A DNA stretch of 64,000 nt. Source: Pardosa pseudoannulata. Its lineage: Eukaryota > Arthropoda > Arachnida > Araneae > Lycosidae. A program made the translations under genes and the position numbers. The stretch spans positions 87,157,699 to 87,221,698 of the forward strand of contig CM063499.1 of the NCBI GenBank assembly GCA_032207245.1, read 5' to 3'. Below, in pieces: positions 29,101-41,100 of the stretch. The notes beneath the pieces were generated by a model. That model worked only from the letters and a program-made list of their open reading frames with translations. It was not told the DNA's origin and searched no databases. Each line of letters begins with the position of its first letter. The first letter of the stretch is position 1.

Positions 29101-32100
29101 AGATCGGAGATCCATGGAAGAAAAGAACTTTGCGCCTTTTAAACAGTCTAGAGTATCGTCAATACGGGGCAGAGGATAAACGTCTTTCTTCGTGATTCTA
29201 TTCAGTTTGCGATAGTCCACGCAAAAACGCCAGCTTCCATCCTTTTTCCTTATGAGTACGACGGGAGATGACCACGGACTCTCAGATGGCTGGACAATAC
29301 CTTGATCAAGCATTTTCTGAACTTCTTCGCGAATTATGCGTCTTTCAGTCGGTGAAACTCGGTAAGCCCTTTGGTAGATTGGAGCATGGTCACCCGTATT
29401 GATCCTGTGTTTCACATTTGTCTTTGAGGCTGTCGACTTGTTGGCTTTTGTAAAAATTTCCGAAAAGGTTTGTAAGAGCTCGACTAATTTGCGTTTTCTT
29501 TCGCTGCTCAACTCAGGGGATATCATCATTGTATAATCTGTATTGGAATTCGTCGGCTCCTGCAGAGTACTTGTACTTTTTGTTGTTTCCGCAATCTCGC
29601 ATATCTGCCCTTCATCCAGGAGCTCAGCTTCGCCTACGTACATTCCTTTAGGAATGACTTGATCTTTGGCTTGCATGTTGGCAATCCAAATTTCACTTCG
29701 TCCATTATGGTATAAGGATATCATAGATGGTGTAGCAAGGTTTCTTTCGAGCAGCAAGTGTCTATTGCCCTCCACGATTACGCTTATGTTTCTTCCGACA
29801 TCTAAACCTGATACTGCTATTCTTGTCAAGGATCGTGGCTTAAGCTTGTAGTCCTTCGTGGCATACACCTTCCAAGCGTCTAGTGCTTTGGTTTCTTGGC
29901 CAGGATCTTCTAACAACAGTTCACTTCTGCCACAGTCTATCACAGCTTGAGAAGCTTCCAAAAAGTCCCATCCGAGGATTACGTCGTGACTACAATGCTG
30001 TAGGACGATGAATTCAACAGGCAGCTCTCGTCTATTTATAACGACACGCAGAACACATTTTCCCAGTGGCCTAACAAAATTGCCATTAGCGACTTTCAGC
30101 ATAGTGTTCTTGGCGTCAGCGAACATAACTTTCTTTAAGGATCGACGAAACTTATCGGAGACGACAGAAAACGAGGCTCCAGAATCTACTAGAGCACGGA
30201 TCGGCTGATTATTTACTAGAACATCGAGGTGGTTACCCGTCATCCTTGCGGCCGATGGAGGATTTTCATAACATGCGGCCTCACCTCCTCGAAAGGTCGC
30301 TCTGCTTAGTTTTCCTCGTTTCTACGGCTTGGAGATTGACCTGATCGACGATATGGCGACGGCGATCGGAAACGACGGGTTGGTGATCGGCCTCTAGTAG
30401 GACTAGGAAAAGAACGGCGTTCGGGGCTGGGTCGGCGAAACTCATCGTCAGCGTCATCGAAGTTCTGTCGGCGGGCTCGATAATCGTCAAAAATGGCCTT
30501 CCTCTCACGGCAATAGCGTACGACGTGTCCAGGGCGTCCACAGTGGAAACAAACTGGTCTGTTGTCGGTCGTTCTCCATAGGTCCGTTTTCCTGGGCTGC
30601 GGTGCTGATCTCTGGACAGAACTTCTAGGTTTCCTCGTCACAGCGGCTGCATACGTGGGACGTCGTTGGGCGTCTGCAGACTTTACGACCACTGGCGCCA
30701 AAGCTCTTTCGACTTCGTCTTGGATGACGGTCTGTAGCGGCTGGGAATAGGGGTCCGGAAACTCGTCGACTTGATTTACTAATCGATTTACCTCTTCGCG
30801 TACAATTCTACGGATAAGAGACACTAAATCTGTCTCTTCCTCCATGGTTGCAACTGGTACGACGTTTGGTAGTCTCTCAAATTTTCGGCCAATTCTTTTT
30901 TGCCTCATGTCCTCAATGTAATTACACCACTTGATAAAGTCAGCTGTAGTCTTCACTTCTTTTGGTACATATCTTCAGCCACTCCTTTCATTAAGTGAGA
31001 TACTTTCTCGTTGTCGGACATTGAAGGATTGACTTCTTGACAAAGCCCTAATACACTCTGAATGTAGGACTGAGTACTCTCTCCTGCCCTTTGAGCTCTA
31101 CATTTTAGTTGTTCTTCGGCCTTTTTTGTGTACTTGAGACGATCGCCCAAAAGTTCATTTAAACCCCTCTTGAATGCGTCCCAGGAGTCCAAGGTATCTT
31201 CATTATTTATGTACCACTGTTTGGCCGTACCGTCCAGGAAAAAATAGACGTTTGCAAGACACATCATTTCATCCCATTTGTTGAACTTTGCCACTCGATC
31301 GTATTCTGCAAGCCATTTCCGAGGGTCATCTCCAGGCTCCCCACGGAAGGTTGAAGGGTTTCTTAGGGGCGGGTAGGTAGGAGTTACCACGACAGGCTTT
31401 GTATCTTCGGGCATTATTTGCTTCTTTCTTTTTTCTGGGTCGTACAGGCCAAATTCCGGAGGTAATCCTCTTAAACGGAGACTTCTGCGAACACTGTCAG
31501 AGTTATCCACAATGGCGAAATCGGTACCCGGCGCCTCCACCAAATTTGTCACGAAGATTTGAATGAACACACCGTTTAACTTAACAGAACAATTTATTGA
31601 AGCTAAGTAGCAACTCGCAACCTTACAGGATCAAGAAGTTGCCTACAACTAGTGGGTATCAGCTTTTATACCCGAACAGAATATTCGAGAAATAAATAAT
31701 TTACATATTAAAGAAAGATCTAGAAAGTTCAAGAACATAAGGAAACATAAGGAAACAATAAATAACATTTTTAAATTAAAAATCCGTACTATGGATAAAC
31801 AGCCACGGCAAGGATCGAACCCACAATCTTCGGGTCTGGATCGCGTGCTTTGACCATTCGGCCACTTAGCTCGTTGGTTAAGCTTCTTTATGCGGCAATA
31901 TTATAAACCGCACTTTCTGAGGGTTTAAAAATGACTCTGATGTATGTGTGTGTGTACACACTAGCTGATTATACCGGATGTCGCTTGGGAAACAAGAAAG
32001 TTTTAGACTATTCAATTACATTCAATGGAAAGGAAATTAAACATCCATAAGTAACTGAAACATCTACAGCCCCCCAACATCCATGCTTCGTTTAATTAAA

Positions 32101-35100
32101 ACCTGCATGACTGTTAGCTACTAGGAAAGGGTAGCTCATATATATATGTATATACTGGCTGATTATATCTGACGTTGCCTAGGAGAGAAGAAAGTTTAAG
32201 ACTTTCCTATCACATTCAATGCAAGGAAAATTAAACTTCCATAAGTAACTAAAATATCTACACCCCACCCTCCATGCTTCGTTTAATTAAACTCTGCATG
32301 ACTGTTAGCTATTAGGAAAGGGCAGCTGACTTTATACTTTAAACCTTTTAAGTATGTGAAAGATTATTTGTCAAAACAGTTTTCTGGCTTGTGACCATAA
32401 AAAGTACTAATAAACTAAAAGCATTTTCATAATATTTTAAGGATATCAAGGAAAGGAATTTTGAATTACTACAGAACTGCACTGAAAACATATGTGTTTG
32501 AGGATTTTCTTTATTATTAATACTGCACTTTTGGCTAGAAAATGTAAAATTATGTTATGAACATTAACAAACATTTTATATATTCTTTGACCAGTACTTA
32601 TCACCTGTACTGGTGTTCTTAGAACCGGTTCGGGGCAAATTTAACTCCGAACTTACAAAACCAGAAAGTTTGGAGAATACTGCAAAAAACTGATAGGAAA
32701 TCACGAGACGATGGATAAATTGATCAAGTTCCAATTTAACTTAAAAACTAAAGAACTAAAGAGTTAAAAACTAAAAACCTAAGTCCTTAAAAACTAAAGA
32801 GTTTTTAAGGACCTTTGACAAAAATTTTAAGGGCCCTTAAAAATGAAAGCTAAAATTAAGGAGTTCTTAAGGACTTTTAAGGACTGTGGGAACCCTGGTT
32901 ACTTATTTCATTGATTGCTATAAATTATCAATAACAAAATAATTTATTTTTAATCAAAGTACAAATTTTTCTTGTTTAACTGAGCTAGGGGAAAGAAAGG
33001 ACTACTGCACTGGACTGCTTGGATAGAGGGATATGCAAACAGCTTCATGTGCCACATGGTGTAAAGAGAATTTAGAAGTAAGACGAAGAATGCAATTTAA
33101 ATCAGGAATCTTGTAAATTAAAGCATGGATGTTCTTTTACATATTAATATAATGAGACATCACAATAATATCTATAATAAGCAAAAGTTTGGTTGACAAT
33201 TCTCCTAATAAAGTAAACAACAAAATTTGCAATCTTCAGGAATGACCTTTACAGCTGTTTCCAATATTAAAAATATCTTTAATCTTTTTTTATCACCATG
33301 TTGCGGATTTGCAATATATCCCGAAATTAACGTCATTTCCACAGTGACCCTTTAAAGATATGTAGTATTTTCTCATTTCTCTGGAGCAACTCTGGATAAT
33401 CCAGAGTAGTTGGTATGTCTGTATAATAGCGTGGCAATGTTACTGTAACTTCGCACGTATAGTCAGCAGACTATCTGTGTTTAAAAAGCAAATTTCTTCA
33501 GCCCCAGACAATCTGCTGGTTGTTCATTGCTTAAATCATCAATATCAGAAGAAAGTGGGAAAATAAGCATGTCACACAAACAACTGATGATCAAATGTAA
33601 ACAAAAGCACGACTCATGAGATGTCAAGAAAACATTGTATCGTATCTGTAATAAACCAGGAAAAAAAATTACAACTCATATAGCAGAACGAATCAGTAGT
33701 AGCAAGTAGGGTAATCTTAAATTGTATCCTGGAGTATGGGAAAATATCGATAGTCGCTATTTACAGTTCCGATTGACAACATCGAGTGGATGGGTTCAAG
33801 ATCGAAGATTGAGGGTCAAAGGACATTTCACCATGAGGATCACTCGTAACAGTGTTTTATTTTCAGGATTTTGATTTGCGGTAATATTGGACATTAATTA
33901 TATAGTTTTACTGCTGATTTCAAGTTGAAAGTAATTCAGAAGGTTGACATTGAAGTTGACATGAAAGCAGTAAGAAATTGGCGCAAGCAAAGGGAAATGT
34001 TAAAAATAGGAGATAAAAGCGATCCAATCTTCGTGGAAAAATACAATGGCATTAGAAGACGATTTACATAGTTGGGTTCTCGAACACAGAAATGTAGGTT
34101 GCTCAGTTTCTTCCATTAAAAATTGTCTATGAAGCTATAATAAGAAATGATTTCAAATTTTAAAGGTGGAATTAATTGAGTCTAATCCAGATTTTTCGGG
34201 ACTCTACTGTACTTAGGTTTTTATTCTTAAAATAATTTAATATTATCATACTAAAATTCATATGTTTGCATGTATAGTCCGTGGATTATCTAGTGGTGCA
34301 GACTATCTGATTTATGAAATTTTTTAAATAAAAAATTGCTCCTGCAGACATGCAAAATTATGGTACTTATTCATATTTTACTTTTAGCAAATTATTTCAA
34401 ATTAGACTGCTGTTAAAAAGTCTAATTTGTACAGAAGTTAAAGACCTAGAATAAAAAACTAAAAGCTTGAAAGGTCCCTTTTTTTTCCTTTTTAGCCCAC
34501 AATTACCCACAATTAAAAAGTTTTAAGGAGTGTACACACCCTAAAAAAATCATGTGAAAATGTACTAAGTTTTAATTTAAATAAAATTATGCATCCATGA
34601 AATACAAACACATTATTACCTTCAATAAATTCTTCCAGTCTAATTCTTTCGTGCACAGCATGCTGATCAAATAAAGCTAATAACTTCTGATCTGAAATAT
34701 GCATATTTAAGATATTAATATAGTTTTATTGGATAAATATGCTCATTCAACATTAAGAATAAATGTTTCACAAACCTTTACAACTTTCATTAAAATTCTT
34801 CAAAATGCATGCTATAAATTTACAATCCACTTGTCCAATAACCTAAGTATAGAAACATTTCTATTAGTGGAACAAAATCCATACAGAGAGAATATATGCT
34901 AATTTATAATTTAATTAATATTTCATACAATTTATAGACATATAATTTACAAATTTAAAAAAACTTTGAAGTTAGAATAATATTTAGTAACTAGTAAAAT
35001 AAAATCCTCTAATATTAATATCCTTAATATTATAGGAATCATAATATATTGATGATATTGATAATATATTGATATATATTGATATACTGATGATATAAAT

Positions 35101-38100
35101 TGAAAATATTATTAATATATTCATAACTAGCATATAGCCCATCATATAACGGGATCAGTAAAATTTTTAATTTTCCAGAATTATAAAGTACGCTACGAGG
35201 CAGGTAAAAAATGGTTTGTTTTTTGGCTGAGAATTATGTTGCAACAAGAAATAATCAATGATTAAATTTAAAATTATCACATCTGTACCTAATCTATTAT
35301 TTAAGCCAAATAAAAATGAAAACTATTTACGTCATATCTAAGTTAAGTGATAAAACGTATCAAAATAATGCAGATGATATTTAAATAATTTAAAATAAGA
35401 AATGATTAAATGAGGTGGAATTATGTCATAATGCTAGAAAAAAATGTTATTTTTGCCTATTTATTTGATAAATTCAATCGCTTGCTCTTAACCGGGGAAA
35501 ATAGGTCTCAAAATAATGGCATTAAACTCCTGAAAAGGGGGGAATGGGTGGATTTCGAACGTTTTAAACACGACAGTAATTATTGCTGTGATATGAAGCA
35601 TATTTATACCATTAATTATGAAATTATCACATATGTACCTAATCTATTATTTAAACCAAATATAATAGAAAATTAATACGTAATATTTAAGTTCAGTGAT
35701 AAAAAGCATGAAAATAATGTAGACGATATTTGAATAATTTAAAAAAAGGAAAATGAGATGATTAAAGGAATGATGTCATAATGCTAGATGAAAAATGTTA
35801 TTTTTACTTTATGTGATAATAGGGCTTGAAATGATTTCATTAAATGGTTGAAAAGGATGGAAGGGGTGGATTTTGAACGTTTTAATGATGACAGTATTTA
35901 TCACTGCGATATGAAGCATATTTATACAAATTAATTCTAGAATTGGATCGATAGTTTAGGAGAAGATCCAACCGCTTCATAAATTCAAGAACAGACGGAC
36001 AGATAACTTAGGCTATTATTATATAGAGGATATATTGATTATATTTCATACAATTTATAGACATATAATATATAAATTTTTAAAAAATTTGATTTTAGAA
36101 TAATATTTAGTAATTAGTAAAATAAAATTCTATAATATTAAGATCCTTAATATTATAGTAATCCTTACAGACAGAATATATGCTAATCTATAAATTGATT
36201 AATATTTTTTATACAACTTCTAAACATATAATCTCAGAAATCTTGAAAATGGATTAATCTTTAGATAATTATTAAGCTTAATTGCTTATTTAAAAAGGTG
36301 TAATTTACCCAGTTAGGATAAATATACACCTGAAAATTTTTAATTACCTGAAGTGAACTTAGAGTATTCTTGGAAAATCTATATGAATTTAAGAATGAAA
36401 CCATCTGAGAAACATTTTGAGGACATTTATTTTCTGTTATAGAAGACATCTACAAATCAAATGAAAAATATTTAGCTTACGAAAACTTTTAACATATACA
36501 ATACTTCATAATATATTATTAAAAAAAAGGAGTTACCTCAAACGGAATATTAAACATCGGATTATCCCAATCATTCAACATATTTTCAAGGCTATTATCT
36601 AAAAAAGAACAAAAAATTTCATATAATAAAAGAAGGCATTGCATTAAGTAATATACTGATGAGTATCTTATCATATACAAGCTGATTGAACCAATTGCAC
36701 CCAATCAGGTACCATACCCGAGGGGGGAGTTGTGCTTTTAAACAGCTATATCACCTGTTTCAAATTTATAAGGTCACAAGAGCCAAATTAAAAATTTTAT
36801 GTATGGTCATGGAAGCACTTTCCTGATTGGCTAAATTTTATAAAATTCTTCAAATAAGATATAGGTACCAGTAAGAAATAATATACATAGTTTAATTAAA
36901 AATAAAAGTTTAGTCATTTTAGTTGCTTAACCCTTTCGTGGGACATTTATTTCTCACTCCACATTTCCAAACTTTCAAAACAGAGCTGCTAATTTTATTC
37001 ATTCAATCGAACAATTGATGACAGCGAAAAACCGAAGAGGGAATCAGTCTCCCTGTCATTTCAATAAGAAGACCAATATATTATAATAGGTTTTGCGCTT
37101 CCCACGGGTATATTTTGTAAGATCGTGTAGGTGGGAAGTAATCATCCCATGGCCCACAAAAGGGTTAAAACAGCTGGAAATCATGTGTTCTAAATGACAT
37201 TTCTGGGACTCAAGACTATTTATACACTTCAAATATAAGAATAAATATGTAGAAGTAAGAATTTAAAATAGATAAACAGCTTTTCTAAAGTTTAAGCACA
37301 AAAAATAAATAAATAAATAAATAAAATTTTTTAAAAATGGAAGTTTTTATAACACTAGTTATATTCCAGTTGCTTAAAGGACTGAAATTAAAAACAAATA
37401 ACATTCTATTATGCAGCAAACAATTGAATTTCGAAGATGATCACTCAACAGTGTCAGTTTATTTGAATTAACATGGCATCACACATAAAAAAAAAGAAAA
37501 AAAGAATTATACAGATGCTGCACACACATTTTTTAGACAAATTTGGTTAACGGTATTAAAAATTCCAAACAAGTATCCAAAGAAAACACAAACATCTTTG
37601 ACAATTGCAAAGGTATGTTGTTTAATGTTAAAAGAAAATCCCCCTAGTCAAAGGACAGTTGCAAAATCATTAAAACGCTCAGTGTCCACTGTAAACAAAA
37701 TGATAAATTTCCTAAAAGAAATGGAACAAAAAAACAGTATTAAGACCACACCCTTCACTGATATCCCTACTAAATCTCCTAATGTATCACCTATGGATTT
37801 TTGTGCTTTCAGACTTTTAAAATCTGCATTATCCAAACGTCATCCCACAACCCTTACAGGATTCTGGAAAGGTGTTGAGGAGGAATGGGATAGAATACCT
37901 CTTCTGACACTTCAATAGGCATTATTATCCTGTAAATGACAGTTTAGCAAGATAGTTAAGAGCTATCAAGTAGAATATTTCAAACACAAGAATTTTATGT
38001 AATTTGGTTTTGTGACTACAATATACATCGTCTAAAAAATGTGCGAATAGCCTCTGTATGCATAGTGTATTCCATTACCAGAAGTATTTCTTTAAATTTT

Positions 38101-41100
38101 CTACCATAAAATCATTACACTAAAGAAAAAAAATAAAAAAAGAGAGCAAATTACATTTATAAACATATTTAAAATGCAATTTTTTAATGCAATTTGCACA
38201 TTCTCTGCTAATGTATGTATGTATTCTATAATATTTTTCTGTCGCACTTTTCGTAAAGAAATTTAGTTTTTTTAATTCTTATTTCGGCATTGATCACATT
38301 TTGTTATATACTATTACCATATTTTGAATATCTCTCAAAATAAACACTTTTAAATGAGTTAAAAAATAAAAATGTTAATAAATCCTAAATGATAAATAAA
38401 ATCCTAATTTTAAATGGAATGTTACATTTTCTGTGTTCTTAAAAAATTAGGGAACAAAAGTATGACTAAAGAAACCTGGCAACACTTTCATATTGCAAAT
38501 GGTACACTTAGAGGATGGATCTTACATTATTCAAGTTTCGATTCGTACTTTTTTAAAATTTTTTGTAAGTATTACTATAATTTAAAGCATATTTAGTATG
38601 AAATAACATAACTTTTATTGTTCTTATTACATAGCAATTTAACATTTTAAATGTGATATTAAAAGAAATCTTGAATACATTTTTTTTGTGGGATGCGTTG
38701 TCCTAATCGTATTTAATAGTGAGTAAAAATGTTCAAACTACCATAAGATGTCAAATTACTACAAAACAAATATGCTGTATGACAAATATGACAAATTACT
38801 ACAAGATGATGTATTATGTTTTTATGAAACATTTAGGAAAACTGTATTATTATTAAATTATTTTATTTTATTAAGTTTATGAAAATGTTAGCATATTTTT
38901 CTAAACTATGTATCACTTCAGAAGATATCAGTAGATTCCAAGCTTTCAAAGGGGAAGTAACACTTTTTGATTTGGTTTGGAGCGCTACGGTCTACTTTTT
39001 GCAACAAGAGGGCTAATGAGACCAGGACCTACTGCTTAAAGCCGATTCTGAACGGCTACGAACATCCATGGCACAGTCGGATTTGAACCCATGAACTCCG
39101 GTTCCAAAGGCCAGCACTCTCAGCCATCGTTCGGCAGTAACACTTTTTGAAAGATGCATATTTCCAGAGAGTTTCATAATACTGTTTATTGCAGATATCC
39201 GAACATTAGGATTAGACATTTTTTTCGATTTGTCATAGTGTCCCTTCCTAAAAATAATAATTTTTTATCTGAATCAGTTTCTTCCATTTTTTCACATATT
39301 TGGATTTCAATTCATAAATCATAATGACTATTATTTTCCTCATCATCTAGTTCATTTCCTTCATTGAAAATATCTTCACAAAAAGAAATGATTGCCTATA
39401 AACTATTAAATATTATATTTTCTCACCATAACTGCAATATCATGCCATAACAAAATGATTTAAAAATGTGTTCTTCTACTCACATAATGTAACAGAATTA
39501 CTTATGCAAAGTATGACATGCTGTTCAAGGACACTTCAAAATATACACTGATAGAATTTTTTAACCCAGGAACTTTGAAAGCTTGGAATTATTAAAAATT
39601 CCAAGCTTTCAAAGGGGAAGTAACACTTTTTGAAAGATGCATATTTCCAGGGAGTTTCAAAATACTGTTTATTGCAGACATCTGAACATTAGGATTAGAC
39701 ATTTTTTTCGATTTGTCATAGTGTCCCTTCCTAAAAATAATAATTTTTTATCTGAATCAGTTTCTTCCATTTTTTCACATATTTGGATTTCAATTCATAA
39801 ATCATAATGACTATTATTTTCCTCATCATCTAGTTCTTCATTTCCTTCATTGAAAATATCTTCACAAAAAGAAATGATTGCCTATAAACTATTAAATATT
39901 ATATTTTCTCACCATAACTGCAATATCATGCCATAATAAAATGATTTAAAAATGTGTTCTTCTACTCACATAATGTAACAGAATTACTTATGCAAAGTAT
40001 GACATGCTGTTCAAGGACACTTCAAAATATACACTGATAGAATTTTTCAACCAATTCCACATCTAAAGTTATAACCTTAAAGTCAACTACACAGATAATT
40101 ATTCATTTTGAAAGCCAGATTGGGAAGGTCGAACGATGACCGAATGATTAGGGTGTTGGCCTTCGGAACCGGAGAATGTGTGTTCGAATCCCACTGTGGC
40201 ATGGATGTTAGTAGATTTTCGGAATCGGCTTTAAGCAGTAGGTCCCGGTCTCATTAGCCTTCGTGTTGCAAAAAGTAGACCGTAGTGCTCCAAAACCAAA
40301 CCAGATTGGGAAGAAACATTACAGAAAGGGAAATGTTGAGTATGTCATATCCTACACGAGAACTCCTGGGTTAATATTGCCATGACATGAAAGATTGAAA
40401 GGAACATTGTGGTTCAGTTGGCAAAGCAGCAGACTCGTCAACGAGAGGTTGCGGGTTCAAACACAACGAGGCAAGACGGCTTAAAAAAAAAAAAAAATTG
40501 ATTTCGTTGCAGTTTCCTTTATTTCACCGAACGATGGCCGATTGGTTAGTGTGCTTTCCTTCGGTACCGGAGTTCGTGGGTTCGAATCCCGCTGTGGCAT
40601 GGATGTTCGTAGCCGTTCGGAATCGGCTTTAATTAGTAGGTCCCAGTCTCATTAGCCCTCGTGTTGCAAAAAAAAAAAAAAAGAAAAAGTAGACTGTAGC
40701 ACTTCAAACCAAACAAACCTTTATTTCAATTATGCAAATTTATGTAAATTTCAGTTTCAATTTTCTGCGAGCCTTCCAAGTCTGGAAGGATTCGAATGTA
40801 TAAAAGGAGTGACTCATTCAGTTGCAGGGAATAAAAGTCTTGAGTTGATCTTGAGTTCTTTTATTTCCAGTACTACGTTTACCTCATCTACTCTTTCGAA
40901 TATTGACAAATTACAAAAGAAAAAGAAAATACCTTAAGGCAAACCAAAATTATAATGTAATCAAAATAAATTTAAAAAAAAAAAAAAAAAGACAATTTAG
41001 TGGGAGTATTGTAAATATTAACCACCAACTTTGTTATTGTTATTTCAAAAGATAGAGCAAAGGCAAATTTGCAAGTAGATTTCTGTATTGATTTCTAATG

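Larger units (their letters stand above)
26421..30243 (-). pseudogene. Gypsy pol (protease, RT, RNase H, integrase), broken
   Basis: The long frame 30243-27571 holds protease ALVDSGASFSVVS (~17-29), RT with YPLPRIDD, MPFGLCNAPATF and YLDD (~440), RNase H IHTDASGYGIGA (~585), the integrase HHCC finger (H..H..CRECQ, ~785-820) and the first catalytic Asp in IGIDLLG (~854). It then stops at a fold-back insertion (27568-27607). The frame resumes at 27578-27264 with the second Asp (ITDRG) and Glu (TERLN). Further shifts occur near 27300 and 27170. A ~260-bp disrupted interval (26736-27005) precedes the C-terminal GPYQVLRR chromodomain-like part. No working integrase can be made. Confidence 0.92.
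26047..31897 (-). mobile_element. Ty3/gypsy LTR retrotransposon, young insertion with broken ORFs
   Basis: Bounded by direct LTRs (26047-26387 and 31547-31897), TG...CA ends and a 4-bp target duplication ATAT. On the minus strand the order is LTR, primer-binding site, gag with zinc knuckle, protease, reverse transcriptase, RNase H, integrase, polypurine tract, LTR, which is Ty3/gypsy order with no env. A putative primer-binding site starting TGGTGGAGGCGCCGG follows the 5' LTR by 4 bases. The polypurine tract GAGAAAGGGG abuts the 3' LTR. It lies in MLH3 intron 7 in the sense orientation and inside an older TIR element. Confidence 0.95.
25738..32897. mobile_element. Older TIR element hosting the gypsy insertion
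   Basis: Ends are AAGGATTCCCAC at left and GTGGGAACCCTG at right, and sequences 25738-26046 and 31898-32897 match the intact copy at 48557-49136 in order. This copy also has a tandem duplication of ~180 bp (31962-32330) containing a CTGATTATA...GTTGCCT(A/G)GG-like motif. Probably hAT-like from the CAGGG-type ends. Confidence 0.75.

Noticed and set aside
30950..30960. Programmed frameshift in gag
   Set aside because: It falls inside the capsid-like region, upstream of the zinc knuckle rather than at the gag-pol boundary, and no slippery site is convincing. A deletion is simpler.
40404..40478. tRNA gene candidate
   Set aside because: A- and B-box-like sequence is present but the acceptor stem does not pair and a poly(A) tail follows, so it is a retroposon.
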